Assembly (NCBI GenBank): GCA_902464015.1
Contig: CABQHM010000010.1
Coordinates: 7,058-71,057, forward strand
Reading direction: 5' to 3'
Length of the DNA: 64,000 nt
DNA from: an uncultured Coriobacteriales bacterium
GTDB taxonomy: Bacteria; Actinomycetota; Coriobacteriia; Coriobacteriales; UMGS124
In this document: one piece after another, positions 8,600-17,347 of the stretch
Numbering within the stretch: position 1 is the stretch's first letter
How the letters are laid out: each line of letters starts with the position of its first letter
Position numbers and translations under genes: made by a program
The notes under the pieces: model-generated
The model's input: the letters and a program-made list of their open reading frames with translations, nothing else
Databases searched by the model: none
What the model was told of the DNA's origin: nothing

Positions 8600-8953
8600 T
8601 TACTTGTCCTCGCCGCCCGCCACGCTCGTGCACCGGCAACCCTCGCAGAAGGCGCAACGTGGCTGCCCCTGGCAATCGCATGCCGTACGCGTGGAACCGA
8701 TCCACTCGCCCACCTGGTCACGCACCTGCGCCAACACCGCCTCGTCCACCACGTAGTGCACGTGACGGCAGTGGCGCACGGCAATCACAAGCCCGCAGTC
8801 TTTAAGCTGCCCCATATGCTGCGACACGGCCGCCTCGCTGATGCCGAGCGCCTGGGCGAGCGAACGGGGACAGTGATGTCGTTCGAGCAGCAGCAAGAAC
8901 ATTTTGAACCGCGTGGGGTCGCCAAGTGCCTTTGCGACCTTGCACATGTCCAT
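8600..8953 (-). CDS. ArsR/SmtB-family metal-responsive repressor with Cys-rich tail
   Basis: A 117-residue winged-helix ArsR protein. MDMCKVAKALGDPTRFKMFLLLL is the opening helix pair, followed by an HTH with SEAAVSQHMGQLKDCGLV and a wing with RHCRHVHYVV. The C-terminus is cysteine-rich (CDCQGQPRCAFCEGCRC), which would suit soft-metal or metalloid sensing or an Fe-S centre. The start at 8953 is supported by GGAGG seven bases upstream. Two perfect inverted repeats lie upstream at 8999-9014 and 9053-9068. Autoregulation, together with control of the NifX-like gene downstream, is the simplest model. The inducer is unknown. Confidence 0.88.
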   Translation of the reverse strand: MDMCKVAKALGDPTRFKMFLLLLERHHCPRSLAQALGISEAAVSQHMGQLKDCGLVIAVRHCRHVHYVVDEAVLAQVRDQVGEWIGSTRTACDCQGQPRCAFCEGCRCTSVAGGEDK

Positions 8954-8998
8954 CGAGCTGCCTCCCCTCCCAATGACTCCCGGCGTTTCACGCGCCAA

Positions 8999-9068
8999 TT
9001 AAGCAATCGCTTAACCAACAAGGACAAAGCACACTCTACGCGTGTTTTTGCTTAAGTCAATACTTAAT
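8999..9068. promoter_or_regulatory. Two candidate ArsR operators
   Basis: TTAAGC-N4-GCTTAA (8999-9014) and TTAAGT-N4-ACTTAA (9053-9068). Both are perfect inverted repeats of the ArsR/SmtB operator type, 54 bases apart, upstream of the ArsR start at 8953. Confidence 0.65.
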
Positions 9069-9162
9069 TATTGCAATCTCATCGAATGTCGCAAGGGGGT
9101 TCGCCAGCGGCAAAGCGCGCGTACGGAGCGCACGGCGGCGGCAATGGGCCCAAAAAGCCCAA

Positions 9163-9291
9163 AAGTATGCGTTATACCTTCCCAAAAAGCGTTTCTGCCC
9201 GACGCCCAACAAATCATGCCAGCATTACCCCAGGTAGATGAGGCGTGACTCTGCAGGCACAGCGTCCTTGACAACTATATAACGCATACTT
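9163..9291. promoter_or_regulatory. Inverted-repeat-bounded regulatory element, variant copy
   Basis: Perfect 14-base arms AAGTATGCGTTATA (9163-9176) and TATAACGCATACTT (9278-9291) enclose 101 bases. Read on the minus strand, TCTACCTG (9231-9238) starts at interior position 40. This is the same offset as in the elements at 2029 and 43476, although the arms differ in sequence. It lies upstream of the ArsR gene. Confidence 0.55.
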
Positions 9292-9365
9292 ATGCCGCTT
9301 TCGGGGCATAGAACCCCTTCACGGCGGCAGATCAGCGGCCGAAGGTCACCGCAAGGGCCCAAACG

Positions 9366-9405
9366 CAAAAAGCCGCCGCACCCGGTGATTTCCGGGCACG
9401 GCGGC
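9366..9405 (-). terminator. Rho-independent terminator of flavoprotein gene
   Basis: GCCGCCG (9372-9378) pairs with CGGCGGC (9399-9405), extended inside by CCCGG/CCGGG. A run of five T follows on the minus strand. Confidence 0.85.
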
Positions 9406-9454
9406 CTGAGCAGAACCTATCGCGATCTAGAACCTGCCTGACACGACACGTTTC

Positions 9455-11470
9455 TTAGAGAGCAGCGCCCTCGAGAGCAGCGTCGACGGCGTCCTTGATG
9501 GCCTTGGAGGTGATGGTGGCGCCGGAAACGGTGTCAACACCCTCGGTGCCGTTGGCGGCGATGATGGCGCCGGGGATCTCGGCGATAGCCTTGGTGCCGA
9601 TGCCGTCGGTCTCGGAGTTGTCGCCAACCTCGACGGCGGTGATGACGCCACCCTCGACGGTCACGGTCACAGGCACGCTGCCGCCGATGCCCTTGCCGTC
9701 GCCCTCATAGGTGCCGTCGGCCCACTTGGCCTCGGCGTCGGAAGCAACGGAGTCGCGGGCCTTCTCCTCGGAAGAGCCGGCAGCCTGAGCGGCAGCGGCC
9801 TCCTCGGCAGCCTTGGCAGCGGCGATGCTGATGGCCTCGGCGGCCTCATTGTCAGCGGCGATGACGTCGGCAGCCAGCGGCACGTTGCCGCCCAGGGCAG
9901 CCGTGGCGGCGTTGGTGCCGGCGATGCGACCGAACACCGTGTAGCCGCTCATGACGCACCAGTAGTCGCCCTCCATGATACCGCCGGCAGCGCCGGGCAC
10001 GGCCCACAGGCCGTCCATGGGACGGTCGTCGTAGCCGATGACCTGGGAGTTGACGTCAATCTTGATGCCGCCGAAGGTGCCCATGACGCCGGCAACAACG
10101 GGGATGCAGTAGAAGGGCGGGGTGGTCAGGGGCACACCAGACTTCACGGGCACGTCAAGATCGCCGGTCGCACCGTTGGCGATGGCGTCGTTCCACTCGT
10201 TGACCGTGCGCAGGAAGGCGTTGGCGTTGAACTTGTCGCCGGAGACGGTCTCGGTCTGGACCTTAGTGGCCAGTTCCTCGAGGGTGTCGGCCTGGACGAC
10301 GGTGGCACCGTGCTCGCGCAGCCACTCGACGCGGTCGCCGCCCACAACGGCAGCGTTGCAGTAGGCGGTCTCAACCATGGTCTGGTGAGCGGCCTCGTCG
10401 AAGAAGAGGTAGGCGCGGGCGTAGAACTGCTGCATGATCTCCTGGTTGACCAGGGAGGAGGTGAGGCCCTCGTTCACGAAGCGCTTGCCGTCGCAGTTGA
10501 CGTACACGCCGAGGGTCTGGATGGCGTGAACCGTGGCGCCATAGTAGGCCATGTGCACGTCGTCGATGTTCTCGCACGCCTCGTAGGCCTCGGGCGTGTC
10601 ATAGGTGCAGTAGCTGGTCTGGGGCCAGGGCTGGGGGTGACCATAGTAGGAGCCGAAGCTCTTGGAGAGCTTGGCGCCGGCCTTCTCGGCCATGATGATG
10701 CCGGTGCCGTCGAGGTAAGGCACGCACTGGGCCTGGGAGATGTCGGCGTGACGGCCCAGGTAACGGGTCATCATTTCCTTGTTGCACTGGAAGCCGCCGG
10801 TGGCGATGATGACCTGCTTGGCGCCGATGGTAATCTTGTTGCCCTCAGCGTCGGTGCACACGATGCCGCAAGGCTTGCCGGCCTCGTCGCAGATGAGGTC
10901 GGTGGCGCGGGTCAGGAGCAGCGTGGTGCCGCCCTTGTCGTTGAAAATCTGGCCGAACTGCTGCAGGTACTCGTCGGTGTAGGACTTGGAGCCCTGCTCG
11001 GCGGGACGACGGCCACCCATCCACAGGTAGGAGCTGCCGGGAGCGAGCTGCTCGACGGTGAGGCCCAGGCCGCTGATCCAGTCGACGGTCTCCTCCCAGT
11101 TGACGATCATGGCCTTGCCCAGGTCGGGGTCGGACAGCGGGACCTTGGCGTAGACGGCCTTCCAGTCGATGCCGAAGCGCGGGCCAAGGGCGCCGGCGGC
11201 GAAACGAGAGGTGCCACCCACGTGGCCGGAGGCCTCAACGAGGATGGTCTGGGCGCCGGCCTCAACGGAAGCGACGGCGGCAGCCAGGCCGCCGATACCG
11301 GCGCCGGCGACAACGACGTCGCACGTATAGGTGTAGCCGCCCTCGGGCTCGGCAGCTGCCTCGTCGGCCTGGGCCTGCTTGACGGCGACCGTGCCGGCAA
11401 CGGCGCTGATGCCGGCGACGGCGCCAGCACCCATGAGGAAGTTGCGGCGGGAAGAAGCGGTGTCGATCAT
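9455..11470 (-). CDS. Tat-exported FAD reductase with C-terminal FMN-binding domain
   Basis: A 671-residue exported flavoprotein. The Tat signal has SSRRNFLMG at 7-14. The FAD Rossmann motif is VVVAGAGIGG near 52-61. The long FAD_binding_2 domain extends to about residue 555, followed by an Ala/Glu-rich linker. The C-terminus (about 595-671) is an FMN_bind domain (DGTYEGDGKGIGGSVPVTV...) whose SGAT motif near 649-652 is the site for covalent FMN attachment by ApbE-type transferases. In the other two FMN-carrying proteins of the window (13825, 23204) this domain is N-terminal. Self-contained FMN-to-FAD electron transfer to an unknown substrate is expected outside the membrane. The start at 11470 has a perfect AAGGAGGT. 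The LuxR gene at 11833 lies upstream on the same strand. Confidence 0.88.
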   Translation of the reverse strand: MIDTASSRRNFLMGAGAVAGISAVAGTVAVKQAQADEAAAEPEGGYTYTCDVVVAGAGIGGLAAAVASVEAGAQTILVEASGHVGGTSRFAAGALGPRFGIDWKAVYAKVPLSDPDLGKAMIVNWEETVDWISGLGLTVEQLAPGSSYLWMGGRRPAEQGSKSYTDEYLQQFGQIFNDKGGTTLLLTRATDLICDEAGKPCGIVCTDAEGNKITIGAKQVIIATGGFQCNKEMMTRYLGRHADISQAQCVPYLDGTGIIMAEKAGAKLSKSFGSYYGHPQPWPQTSYCTYDTPEAYEACENIDDVHMAYYGATVHAIQTLGVYVNCDGKRFVNEGLTSSLVNQEIMQQFYARAYLFFDEAAHQTMVETAYCNAAVVGGDRVEWLREHGATVVQADTLEELATKVQTETVSGDKFNANAFLRTVNEWNDAIANGATGDLDVPVKSGVPLTTPPFYCIPVVAGVMGTFGGIKIDVNSQVIGYDDRPMDGLWAVPGAAGGIMEGDYWCVMSGYTVFGRIAGTNAATAALGGNVPLAADVIAADNEAAEAISIAAAKAAEEAAAAQAAGSSEEKARDSVASDAEAKWADGTYEGDGKGIGGSVPVTVTVEGGVITAVEVGDNSETDGIGTKAIAEIPGAIIAANGTEGVDTVSGATITSKAIKDAVDAALEGAAL

Positions 11471-11766
11471 TGTTACCTCCTTGGTCGTAGTGGCGAGCGC
11501 CCACAGGCTCGCGCGCCCCGCCCCGACGGCAACCGCCGGCGCAGCCACGCCTGGTCCAGGCTCTCAGGAAGGGTTTGCCCGCCCTGACGCCAGTGCCATA
11601 TACCTGTAAGCGTTTGTCCCCCGCACGGCCGCCCCTTGCGGCCATGCCTAGGTACAACCATACGCAGCCCAACCTATTTGCACATCACCGACGCATTGGT
11701 TAGACGCCCTTTTCCAGGCCTTTCAAAGGCAGCCAACCCTACCCCCAAAATGTGTGTTGCCCACCT

Positions 11767-11789
11767 TTGAGCTGGAATAATGCGGATTC
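11767..11789. promoter_or_regulatory. TTGAGCTGG-type promoter-region motif
   Basis: TTGAGCTGGAATAATGC lies upstream of the flavoprotein start at 11470. A very similar string is found upstream of the flavoprotein starts at 25396 (25578) and 29616 (29448, as CTGAGCTGG). GGAAT and ATTCC within it form an inverted repeat. Confidence 0.4.
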
Positions 11790-11832
11790 CGTGTCAGTTC
11801 GTAATGCAGGTCTGCCCGCGGGCAAAAATCTT

Positions 11833-13488
11833 TTAGGCCTCAGGGCGATCGATGACCTCTCGCTCGATATATTCGATAAGCTCCTGCTTGGAATGGACGT
11901 CAAGCTTTACGTAAATGCGCTTGATATGCGCCCACGCGGTGTTTTGAGTGATGCCGAGATCGGCGGCAATGGCGTTTGCGCTCCAGCCGCGGGCAAGCTG
12001 CACGAGAACCTGAGACTCGCGCGCGGTAAGGCCATGCTCGATTGCCCACTCCTCCACGCGAGCGCCCACGCGGCCGCGCACCTCCTGCTGCTGCTCGAAA
12101 TCCTGCTCGCCGGCATCTGCAACCGTCACCGCGCCCTCCGGCTGCGCCGCCCCATCAGCGGCGACCGACTCGCCGCTCGCCCCAGGCGAAACGACCGCGG
12201 CCGCACCCTTGTCGCGGCGGCGCAGCAAGACAGCCGGCACCATCGCGAGTAGATATATGCACACAAGGATGAGAATGGTGGCATACGAGGCGGCAGCTCG
12301 CGCCTCGAGTCCGTTGAGCGCCATGCCCAGTGCAAGTCCCACCACAAGCGACAGCTGCGTGCCCACCTGGTACACACCCATGAGCGCCACGGACGGCACC
12401 GACACGCGGCGAGCCGTCTCCACGAGGAACAACACGAACGCCATGCCTACCAGGTCGTAGCACACCACCATGACCATGCCGGCATAGTGGCCGAACGCCC
12501 CCGGAATAAACGGCAGGGTGGAGAGCGCCACAAGCATGAACGGGAACAGCACCCGATACACAGTGGACGTCTCGGGCACGCGGCGCGAAAGCAGGACCAC
12601 CGCAGCAAGCAGCACAGCGGCCAAAACAAGCGCCTCAGCCATGGGAACAGCGCCCACCACGGGCTCGAACGTGCTGCCAATAACCGAGGTATGCAGCAAG
12701 CCCACCACGGCCGTCAACACAAATATGCAGAGAAACGAGCTGAAGTAGCCGTGCAACGTCTTTTTTAGCAGGGAAAGCACCTCGCGCATCCCGCCGGAAG
12801 CAGCACCTCGCCCACCAGCGGCCGAGACATCGCTGCCGGCCACGGCGACAGCTCCCCCATCCTCACGCCCCGCGTCCACCTCCGCGCTTATCTCACGCAC
12901 AAGGTACCAATGTACAGCCCCCGAGAGCGCAAGTGCGCCAAACGCCGCCGCAAACAGCGCCCACCCGTCTACGTACGAGAGCGCAAAATACCCCGCCGCC
13001 TGCATGAGAAAGCCGCAGACAAGGCCGCGCACGGCAACGCGCACGTCGGGTTCGAACACGAACGGCTCGAACCAAGCAAGCGTCATGACCGCCGAGCCCA
13101 CCGCATATATCAGCCCGCACACCAGCGAACCCACGCCGGGATCGAGCGAGGAAAGCAATCCCGACGCGCCAGCGACATACCCCGCGAGCATGATGACTGC
13201 CGAGCACACAAACGAGGCAGGCGGGACATACCCGCCTACAAACGAAAACGGCCGGCGCATATCGTGGGAACCCCCGTGCGCAAACCCGGCCAGCACGAAA
13301 GCGACAAGCACCAGCGTGGCGAAGGCACCAACAATATTGGTAATAAGCGAGAAGGATGTCTGTGCCACAAAACCGTGGCTTGTACCCGCCTCGGCTCCAA
13401 ACGCCGTGATGTAGGCGTTGGACGTCACTGCGCGTGCAAGGCCGTAGCCCGCTGCAAGCAGCACCGTTGTGCGCACGCTTTTCGACAC
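11833..13488 (-). CDS. Membrane-embedded LuxR-family regulator
   Basis: About 551 residues. The N-terminal ~450 residues form multiple hydrophobic segments (roughly ten to twelve) with a charged Ser/Gly/Ala-rich loop in the middle. The last ~65 residues are a LuxR/GerE helix-turn-helix (LTARESQVLVQLARGWSANAIAADLGI, then KRIYVKLDVHSKQELIEYIE). There is no receiver or autoinducer domain. This architecture is typical of Eggerthellaceae, where such proteins activate neighbouring reductase genes. The GTG start at 13488 has only a weak AAGGGGG. It is divergent from the FMN/FAD flavoprotein at 13825 and upstream of the one at 9455; the divergent gene is the more likely target. Confidence 0.88.
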   Translation of the reverse strand: MSKSVRTTVLLAAGYGLARAVTSNAYITAFGAEAGTSHGFVAQTSFSLITNIVGAFATLVLVAFVLAGFAHGGSHDMRRPFSFVGGYVPPASFVCSAVIMLAGYVAGASGLLSSLDPGVGSLVCGLIYAVGSAVMTLAWFEPFVFEPDVRVAVRGLVCGFLMQAAGYFALSYVDGWALFAAAFGALALSGAVHWYLVREISAEVDAGREDGGAVAVAGSDVSAAGGRGAASGGMREVLSLLKKTLHGYFSSFLCIFVLTAVVGLLHTSVIGSTFEPVVGAVPMAEALVLAAVLLAAVVLLSRRVPETSTVYRVLFPFMLVALSTLPFIPGAFGHYAGMVMVVCYDLVGMAFVLFLVETARRVSVPSVALMGVYQVGTQLSLVVGLALGMALNGLEARAAASYATILILVCIYLLAMVPAVLLRRRDKGAAAVVSPGASGESVAADGAAQPEGAVTVADAGEQDFEQQQEVRGRVGARVEEWAIEHGLTARESQVLVQLARGWSANAIAADLGITQNTAWAHIKRIYVKLDVHSKQELIEYIEREVIDRPEA

Positions 13489-13705
13489 CCGCGCCCCCTT
13501 CGCCCGTCATTCAGTGGTATGCCCATGATACCTGATTCCAGATGGCACATGCCCCGACGTATTTTGAAGCGGGCCACATAGGCCGCCGACGGCGACCTCG
13601 TCGGCGCACAGGTCAGGCGCAGGCGCGCCCGCACTGCCTGGCCCTAGCCTCGGAAAGTCTCGAGCCGAGCACCCCGAAAAAATTTTTACCGCTCCCTACC
13701 ATAGC

Positions 13706-13743
13706 ATCTACCAGTCAAAATACAACCCTAACCGATTATCGGT
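13706..13743. promoter_or_regulatory. Core motif plus perfect palindrome between LuxR and flavoprotein
   Basis: TCTACCAG (13707-13714), followed by TCAAAATAC, then the perfect 13-base palindrome ACCGATTATCGGT (13731-13743), 82 bases before the flavoprotein start. Candidate operator of the divergent LuxR protein. Confidence 0.5.
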
Positions 13744-13824
13744 GATGCATCTGGAGCCGCCAGGTGCCATACCTTGAGATGCAACAGCGCACCACAGGGT
13801 CGCTGAGAAACAAGGAGGAGCACC

Positions 13825-15708
13825 ATGGAAATGAACCGCCGCAACTTCGTGAAGACCACCGCCGGCGTCGCCGCCGCCAGCATGCTTGCCGCCGTGCCGG
13901 CATTCGCTGAGGAGGCCAAGCCCGCCGAGGGCGAGGCTGCTGCCGAGGAGACCGCCGCCCCCGCCGCTGGCGTGCAGGACGGCAAGTACGTCACCTCTTG
14001 GCTGGGCCACGAGAACTATATCTATGTTGAGACCACCTTCGCCGGCGGCGCCATCGCCAACTGCCGCGTGCTGCGCAACGACGAGACCACTGGCGTGGGC
14101 ACCTACCCCTGCGAGGTCCTGCCCGGCCGCATCGTTGCCGCCCAGAGCGTCGAGGTTGACGCCATGAGCGGTGCAACCCTCACCTCCATGGCCATCAAGA
14201 GCGCCGTGCGCCAGGCCATCTCCGACGCCGGCGGCGACCCCAAGGTCGACTTCTGCGCTCCCGCCCCCTCCTCGTTCGTCGTTCCTGAGTTCCCCGAGTC
14301 CCAGGACGTCGTCATCGTCGGCGCCGGCACCTCGGGCCTCATCTGCGCCACGCGCCTGCTCGAGATGGGCTACAGCGTGACCCTGCTCGAGAAGCAGGAC
14401 ATCCCCGGCGGCTCCATGGGCATGACCTACGGCGGCGTCGCCGCTGCCGGCTCGCAGCTCCAGGCCAACTACGCCTGCGGCCGCTTCGAGGACAGCCCCC
14501 TGTACAACGTCGACGCCATGCTTGGCCTGCTCGCCAACTACGTCAACCCCGATCATGACACGCATGACGGCGCCATGCCCTTCCAGACCACCATGTACCA
14601 CACCTCTGGCCAGCTCGTTGACTGGCTGCACTCCATCGGCGTGGGCTTCTACACCATGGGCGTGAACAAGGCCTACGGCATCACCCCCTACCTGGCCCCC
14701 GGCTGCTACGAGGGCGGCTGCGGCTTCGCCATGGAGTTCCTCGTTGACCGCGTGGGCGCTCTGGGCGGCCAGATTTTCTACGGCGTCAAGGCCACTTCGC
14801 TCGTGCAGGACGAGTCCGGTGCGGTGACGGGCGTCAACGCCGAGGGCGAGGACGGCAGCACCTACACCGTGAGCGGCCGCGCAATCGTGCTCGCCACGGG
14901 CGGCTACGGCGCCAACCAGGACATGATTGCCCAGTACAGCCCCAAGTACGCCGGCCACGTGTTCAACTGCTCGCCCTGCTCCACGGGTGAGGGCATCGAG
15001 ATGGGCGTGGCTGCCGGCGGCTACGTCGAGTGCATGGACCGCGACCTGGGCGCTTACCTGTCCACCGACGGCTCTGACGGCTCCTTCTTCGAGCTCGCGT
15101 TCCTCTATCAGACCACACCCGGCATCATGGTCAACGCCAACGGCGATCAGTTCGGCAACATCACCTCGAACAACCACGGCATGCAGGCCGCTGCCCTGCT
15201 CGACGAGTCCAATGGCGGCAAGTTCTACCACATCTTCGACGAGTCTGCCGCCGTCACCACCAAGAAGAACGACACGTGGGCATTTGACACCTACGAGGCC
15301 GTCTTTGACCGTGGCCTCGTCCAGCACTTCGACACCGTTGAGGAGGCCGCCGAGACTCTGAACCTCCCCAACCTGGCCGCCACGATCGAGAAGAACAACG
15401 AGGTCGCCCTCACCGGCGAGCCCGACGAGTGGGGCCGCAAGGTCGTCCCCTTCATCGACACCCGCACGGGCGTCTACGCCATCTCCGTCATGCCTACCTT
15501 CTACCTGACCACGGGCGGCCTTGCCATCGACACGGCCGATCACGTGCTGCGCGAGGACGGAAGCGTCATCCCCAACCTCTACGCTGCCGGCGACGTCTGC
15601 GGCTCCATCGAGGAGAAGGACGGCTGCAACTACAAGATGGGCTTCGACGCCGCGATGACCTTCGGCTACATCATGGCCGACTCCATCAACACCGACCTGA
15701 GCGCCTAA
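13825..15708 (+). CDS. Tat-exported FMN/FAD reductase (urocanate reductase-like architecture)
   Basis: A 627-residue protein. The Tat signal is NRRNFVK at 4-10, with a cleavage region near AFA (26-28). Residues 50-135 are an FMN_bind domain with SGAT at 115-118 for covalent FMN. Residues ~160-625 are FAD_binding_2 (Rossmann motif DVVIVGAGTSG near 161-171). This FMN-then-FAD order matches urocanate-reductase-type enzymes and removes the need for a fused cytochrome. The C-terminal catalytic segment reads GDVCGSIEEKDGCNYKMGFD and lacks NRLGGNA, so it is not a standard fumarate or urocanate reductase. AAGGAGG precedes the ATG. A LuxR gene is divergent and a LysR gene is convergent. The substrate is unknown. 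Confidence 0.88.
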   Translation: MEMNRRNFVKTTAGVAAASMLAAVPAFAEEAKPAEGEAAAEETAAPAAGVQDGKYVTSWLGHENYIYVETTFAGGAIANCRVLRNDETTGVGTYPCEVLPGRIVAAQSVEVDAMSGATLTSMAIKSAVRQAISDAGGDPKVDFCAPAPSSFVVPEFPESQDVVIVGAGTSGLICATRLLEMGYSVTLLEKQDIPGGSMGMTYGGVAAAGSQLQANYACGRFEDSPLYNVDAMLGLLANYVNPDHDTHDGAMPFQTTMYHTSGQLVDWLHSIGVGFYTMGVNKAYGITPYLAPGCYEGGCGFAMEFLVDRVGALGGQIFYGVKATSLVQDESGAVTGVNAEGEDGSTYTVSGRAIVLATGGYGANQDMIAQYSPKYAGHVFNCSPCSTGEGIEMGVAAGGYVECMDRDLGAYLSTDGSDGSFFELAFLYQTTPGIMVNANGDQFGNITSNNHGMQAAALLDESNGGKFYHIFDESAAVTTKKNDTWAFDTYEAVFDRGLVQHFDTVEEAAETLNLPNLAATIEKNNEVALTGEPDEWGRKVVPFIDTRTGVYAISVMPTFYLTTGGLAIDTADHVLREDGSVIPNLYAAGDVCGSIEEKDGCNYKMGFDAAMTFGYIMADSINTDLSA

Positions 15709-15735
15709 TCCCGCAGCTCAAAGCAGGTATGTAAG

Positions 15736-15769
15736 AAGGGAGCGCCGCGCACTCGCGCGACGCTCCCTT
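15736..15769 (+). terminator. Terminator after flavoprotein gene
   Basis: Nine-base arms AAGGGAGCG (15736-15744) and CGCTCCCTT (15761-15769), followed by CTCGTTTCTCC. The T run is imperfect. It lies between convergent genes. Confidence 0.65.
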
Positions 15770-15860
15770 CTCGTTTCTCCAGGCCTGTCCAGTTTCCTAC
15801 GGGCCGCCTCGGGCCCCTTCACGCGAGTTCTCGTTTCCCTCCGTGCGTGCGCCCGTCCCG

Positions 15861-16799
15861 CTACTGGGCGACCCCCATGTGCTCGACCGCCCTGTTGATC
15901 ACGTCGACCGCCAGGGGAACCGCAGGGTTTGCCGTGTCCTCGCGATAATGGGCGTACAGCGCGTACTTTTGGGCATCGTCGTTGCAGAACTCGACGATCC
16001 GGTAATCGGAAAGCGAAAGCGGCGTGATGCGGCGCGCGATGCTTCGATACGTCACGTGCACACCGCTCCTGAAGCGCATCAGATTCGCGTGATGACCGTG
16101 TATGCCCGCCCACGGCATGAGCACGACCTCGGGGTCGCAACCGTTCTTGCACAGCACGCCCTCAAGCTCGCTTGTGTGCCCGCCGGTCAGGGCCGGGTCA
16201 TAAGACCAGACCGTGTCGCTTCCCATGTCGGACATCCAGACCTTGCGGTGCTGGGCGAGCCGGTGCGTGTTTCGCACCACGGCCACCAAAGGATCGGTCA
16301 CCAGGCGCGCCGAACGCACACCCGCGACGTCGACGCGCGCCGCATCGCTTTGCGGGCACAGACATAGGTCGGCGGTTCCCATCAAGGGGTGGCGCAGGCT
16401 GGCATAAGAGAGAATGTCTTGCACGTCGAGGTCGAGGCTGTAGCCGCACTGCCCCAGCTCCATGTCGACCGAAGAGAGCAGATCGTCGCTTAAGGCGCAG
16501 TCGGACAAGGCGTTCACGCGCAGGTGCAGCGGCTTGGATTCGCGCATCTTCCCCATGTAATCCATCGCGCTGTCGTAGACGCGCAGGATATCGTACGCCT
16601 TGTCGAGAAACGCCCGTCCCAGCGGCGTGGGCGTGACCCCCATGCTGCTGCGCTGCAGCAGCTCGCCCCCCACGCATTTCTCCAAAGCCACCATGTGCTT
16701 GCTCAGCCCAGGCTGAGAGATGTTAAGCTGGGCGGCAGCTTTGGTCATGCTTCCCTCAGACGCAACCCACACGTACTCGCGTATATACTCAGTGTCCAT
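15861..16799 (-). CDS. LysR-family transcriptional regulator
   Basis: A 312-residue LysR protein. The N-terminal winged HTH is MDTEYIREYVWVASEGSMTK, then AAAQLNISQPGLSKHMVALE. The linker helix ends GRAFLDKAYDIL, and a two-lobed effector-binding domain fills the rest. The best-fitting start is the ATG at 16799, with GAAGG nearby. It converges on the flavoprotein at 13825-15708 and faces the 548-base intergenic region before the surface protein. I see no partner gene that it clearly controls. LysR genes also pair with reductases in this window (34377/35581), so control of the neighbouring flavoprotein is possible but unsupported by an operator. Confidence 0.88.
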   Translation of the reverse strand: MDTEYIREYVWVASEGSMTKAAAQLNISQPGLSKHMVALEKCVGGELLQRSSMGVTPTPLGRAFLDKAYDILRVYDSAMDYMGKMRESKPLHLRVNALSDCALSDDLLSSVDMELGQCGYSLDLDVQDILSYASLRHPLMGTADLCLCPQSDAARVDVAGVRSARLVTDPLVAVVRNTHRLAQHRKVWMSDMGSDTVWSYDPALTGGHTSELEGVLCKNGCDPEVVLMPWAGIHGHHANLMRFRSGVHVTYRSIARRITPLSLSDYRIVEFCNDDAQKYALYAHYREDTANPAVPLAVDVINRAVEHMGVAQ

Positions 16800-17347
16800 T
16801 GCCTTCGACCCCCTTAAACCTGCTGCGACGCTCCTCGCAATCGCATCGCGTGCCTTTGCCAGGCATCGGCGGAATTCATGATGGCAGAGTGGGGTACTTC
16901 TCGGATATCGACCATATTGGTGTTTTCAAATTAGGCTGTTTGCCTGCTGTTTTGTATCTTTCGTCCAAAAATGAAAGCCAGTTCTGTCAACAAAAATCGC
17001 ATTGGCGCAGCACACATCGGCCAATCTGGCGATGCCCACTGGGCCATTTTGAACGGCCAAGTCCCTACTCTTGCATCATGTCGCGCGCCAACAAAACGCT
17101 ATGGCGGCCCAATCCAAACGCTAGTACCGACCCTTCGGACAGGACGCCCAGCGGAGCGGGCGAAAACTTTTTGCAGAATGTTGTGACGTGAGCCGCCCTC
17201 AATGCGTCTTTAAGTATTGCAAGGCCTTGGATATGCCGTGTGTGTTCCTCGTTTGCGACACATTGCGGCCACTATACTGGGGCAAAAGGATGCAAAAGGA
17301 CCACGCGCCGCGCGGCACCTCGCGGAGCATGACAAGAAGGGGGTCCC
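16800..17347. other. Long intergenic region before the surface protein
   Basis: 548 bases with no supported gene and lower GC than the flanks, notably near 16900-17000. A possible promoter for the surface protein is TTGCGA (17253-17258) and TATACT (17273-17278), but the spacer is short at 14 bases. I see no repeat or RNA fold I can defend. Confidence 0.35.

Noticed and set aside
16971..17191. Small overlapping open frames before the surface protein
   Set aside because: No ribosome binding site and no family similarity; frames end in unrelated composition.
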